Shown here: one piece after another, positions 14,608 through 16,078 of the stretch
How positions within the stretch are numbered: the stretch's first letter is position 1
Layout of the letters: each line of letters opens with the position of its first letter
Source: Acidimicrobiales bacterium
GTDB lineage: Bacteria; Actinomycetota; Acidimicrobiia; Acidimicrobiales; RAAP-2
Reading direction: 5' to 3'
DNA: 16,078 nucleotides
Assembly: GCA_017883125.1 (NCBI GenBank)
Contig: JADGOD010000111.1
Location: 1-16,078, forward strand
Translations under genes and position numbers: made by a program
Notes under the pieces: generated by a model
Told to the model about the DNA's origin: nothing
The model's input: only the letters and a program-made list of their open reading frames with translations
Databases searched by the model: none

Positions 14608-14725
14608 CGCTGCGTCCTCTCCTAGATGGATCTTCCGGATCGAGGAGGGTTCTCCGGCAAGATCCGGTCGCTCCCCGCTTGATCGACGACGCTACGGTAT
14701 ACCTCTCGTCGACCCCCCGCCACAC
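14608..14725 (-). promoter_or_regulatory. Leader of the hydratase unit with stem-loop and candidate promoter
   Basis: Between the broken synthetase gene and the hydratase lies a strong stem GGATCTTCCGGA / TCCGG(C)AAGATCC (14628-14639 and 14653-14665) with one bulged C and a 13-base loop. It sits directly upstream of the hydratase ribosome-binding site. Further up is the perfect palindrome GGTATACC (14696-14703), which on the minus strand gives a TATACC or TACCGT box, a plausible -10. A promoter here would let the hydratase/FadE unit survive loss of the gene upstream. No -35 box is clear. Confidence 0.45.
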
Positions 14726-15527
14726 TCAGAGTGGGCCGTCAGCGCCATCCCTCTCGGCCGCCAGGGGGGCACGATTGAGCTTCACGGCGTCTGAGCGGGG
14801 GATACGGTCGATGAACTCGACGGTCTTGGGGACCTTGTGGGCCGCCAGGCGCACCTTGGCATACGCGATGATCTCGCCCTCGGTGAGCGGGGTCGACTCG
14901 TCCATCTGCTGGATGATGGCGTGGACCCGATGGCCCCACTCCTCGTCCCTGAGCCCGATCACCACGACGTCGCCGATGCCGGAGTGCTCGCTGAGAGCGG
15001 ACTCGACCTCGGCGGGGAAGACGTTCGCCCCGCCGGTGACCACCATGTCGACCCGGCGGTCGGCAAGGAGGACGTAGCCCTCCTCGTTCATCCAGCCCAG
15101 ATCGCCGACGGTGGCGAAGCCGTCATCGGTCATCACGATCGGCGAGACCTGATCGCCCCGATACGACGCGCCAGGTCCCGTTGGGGTGCGCAGGTAACCG
15201 CGTCGAGGACCCGGTCTCGCTCCCACTCGGGGAGATCCCATCGCATCGGCACGACGACCGCGCCGAGCTTCCATCCGGCGAAGCAGGACATGAGGTGCTC
15301 AGGGGAGTTCTTCAGCGCGATTGCGATCCAGTCGCCTTGCGTGACCCCGCGGTCCTTCATGGCGTGGGCGAGCCGTGTTGCGCCCTCATCGATCTCGGTC
15401 CAGGTGACCTGCCGCTCACCACCGTCTTCGAGGGCGAAGAAGATGGCCACCTGGTCGCCCTTCTCCTCGGCCTGCTGGCGGATCCTCGTGCCGAACGGGA
15501 CTCCACCACGATGTCGACCGTCGTCAT
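14726..15527 (-). pseudogene. fadD-type acyl-CoA synthetase with internal deletion and frameshift
   Basis: An AMP-forming acyl-CoA synthetase is present only as two ends. The start, ATG 15527 with GGGGGAAG 5 bp before, encodes 'MTTVDIVVES'. A base lost in a C-run near 15497 then shifts the frame to 'PFGTRIRQQAEEKGDQVA' and on to 'WKLGAVVVPMRWDLPEWERD'. At about 15190-15200 this joins, out of frame, to the C-terminal part: 'YLRTPTGPGASYRGD', 'GFATVGDLGW', 'DRRVDMVVTGGANVFPAEVE' and 'IPRSDAVKLNRAPL' with the C-terminal lysine. Missing are roughly 230-250 residues with the ATP-binding P-loop. About 267 codons remain of an expected 500 or so. The gene cannot make an active enzyme. Its position at the head of the hydratase/FadE unit suggests it once activated the pathway's acid. 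Confidence 0.85.
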
Positions 15528-15718
15528 CTCACTTCCCCCTGCGGCCTCTCGCGGATCCAGGCGCGTCGCCCGTGTCGATACGTTCTGACACCACGAATAT
15601 TCGCTGAGAATCGCCATCCGCTCTGCCAGTGGGCAATACTTCGTAGAACCTCCCCCAGGTCTGCGATCCGAGCGATGAGATACCGTTTCGAGTCCACCCA
15701 ACCACGTACGGAGATGCC
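15528..15718. promoter_or_regulatory. Divergent promoter region with a CGAATATTCG palindrome
   Basis: This 191-bp region separates the broken synthetase gene (minus) from an enoyl-CoA hydratase (plus); I see no gene in it. It holds a perfect 10-bp palindrome CGAATATTCG (15594-15603), the most AT-rich spot of the region. TAGAAC (15644-15649) and GTTCTG (15580-15585) resemble separate halves of a KstR-type operator, but are far apart. The promoters themselves could not be placed. Confidence 0.4.
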
Positions 15719-16078
15719 ATGATCCTCGAAAGAGCCCAGCACGGTCGGGTCCAGGTCCTGACCCTGAACCGGCCTGAAGCCGCCAACTCCCTCAACCCGG
15801 AGCTCATCCGTGATCTCTCGCTCGCGCTCAAGGAGATCGAGTCAGACCCCGAGACCCAGGTGGTGGTCCTCACCGCCGCTGGCGAGAAGATCTTCTGCGC
15901 CGGCATGGATCTCAAGGCCTTCACCGAGCAGCCGTCGAGCGACCAGGAGCAAGACCCGACCGAGTACAAGATGGCCGTCGGCTTCACCAAGCCGATCATC
16001 GCCGCCGTCAACGGAGCCGCCGTCGGAGGTGGCTTCGAACTCGTCCTGACCTGTGACCTCATCGTTGCCGCCGACCAC
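15719..16078 (+). CDS. Enoyl-CoA hydratase (partial, runs off the window)
   Basis: The first 120 residues of a crotonase are present. They show the N-terminal 'VQVLTLNRPEAANSLNPELI' at 11-30, the first oxyanion-hole segment 'FCAGMDLKAF' at 59-68, and the second 'AAVNGAAVGGGFELVLTCDL' at 95-114. The catalytic Glu region lies beyond the window. GGAG 6 bp before ATG 15719 supports the start; an ATG five bases earlier is closed at once by a stop. It is closer to ordinary hydratases than the 301-residue crotonase on the other strand, so the two are not recent copies. It is probably another beta-oxidation step, divergently transcribed from the old synthetase/FadE unit. Confidence 0.88.
   Translation, partial: MILERAQHGRVQVLTLNRPEAANSLNPELIRDLSLALKEIESDPETQVVVLTAAGEKIFCAGMDLKAFTEQPSSDQEQDPTEYKMAVGFTKPIIAAVNGAAVGGGFELVLTCDLIVAADH

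Overview
This is a high-GC window with GTG starts, strong purine-rich ribosome-binding sites, an F420-type flavin oxidoreductase and many FadE-type acyl-CoA dehydrogenases. That suggests an actinobacterium, either a mycobacterium/Rhodococcus relative or an acidimicrobial lineage. I cannot fix the genus from sequence alone. Most of the window looks like a catabolic island for a branched or cyclic lipid (steroid-, terpenoid- or isoprenoid-like), interrupted by a small region of sulfur genes, gene decay and one mobile-element-type gene.

Left part (1-4600). The tail of a zinc alcohol dehydrogenase (+) converges on an Rv3520c-type LLM F420-dependent oxidoreductase (-). Upstream of the latter, on the same strand, is a rhodanese/metallo-beta-lactamase fusion (persulfide dioxygenase-like). 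It diverges across about 40 bp from a single-domain rhodanese (+). Directly after that rhodanese lies an ACT-domain gene ruined by two indels and two stop codons, then an ArdC-like protein with an HELGH zinc-protease motif, then about 260 bp with no convincing gene.

Middle part (4573-11417). A minus-strand unit reads amidohydrolase, cytochrome P450, (95-bp gap with a stem-loop), then two acyl-CoA dehydrogenase subunits. Most junctions are 4-bp ATGA overlaps. Across a 232-bp divergent promoter region, a plus-strand pair encodes a DUF35 OB-fold protein and a thiolase-fold protein without the thiolase nucleophilic cysteine. This is the combination seen in Ltp2/DUF35 retro-aldolases of steroid side-chain degradation.

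Right part (11418-16078). A convergent terminator region separates the thiolase from a second minus-strand unit: enoyl-CoA hydratase, then a second pair of acyl-CoA dehydrogenase subunits. Upstream is a fadD-type acyl-CoA synthetase that has lost its middle by an internal deletion and also carries a frameshift. The window closes inside a second enoyl-CoA hydratase (+).

Putting it together (inference): activation by an acyl-CoA synthetase (here broken, so supplied elsewhere), alpha,beta-dehydrogenation by two heteromeric FadE pairs, hydration by a crotonase, and retro-aldol cleavage by the Ltp2-like/DUF35 pair would form one beta-oxidation-like cycle able to handle a tertiary beta-hydroxyl. 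The P450, the amidohydrolase and the F420 enzyme would act on the ring or side chain before or after it. The substrate is unknown. No RNA genes, CRISPR arrays or intact insertion sequences were seen.
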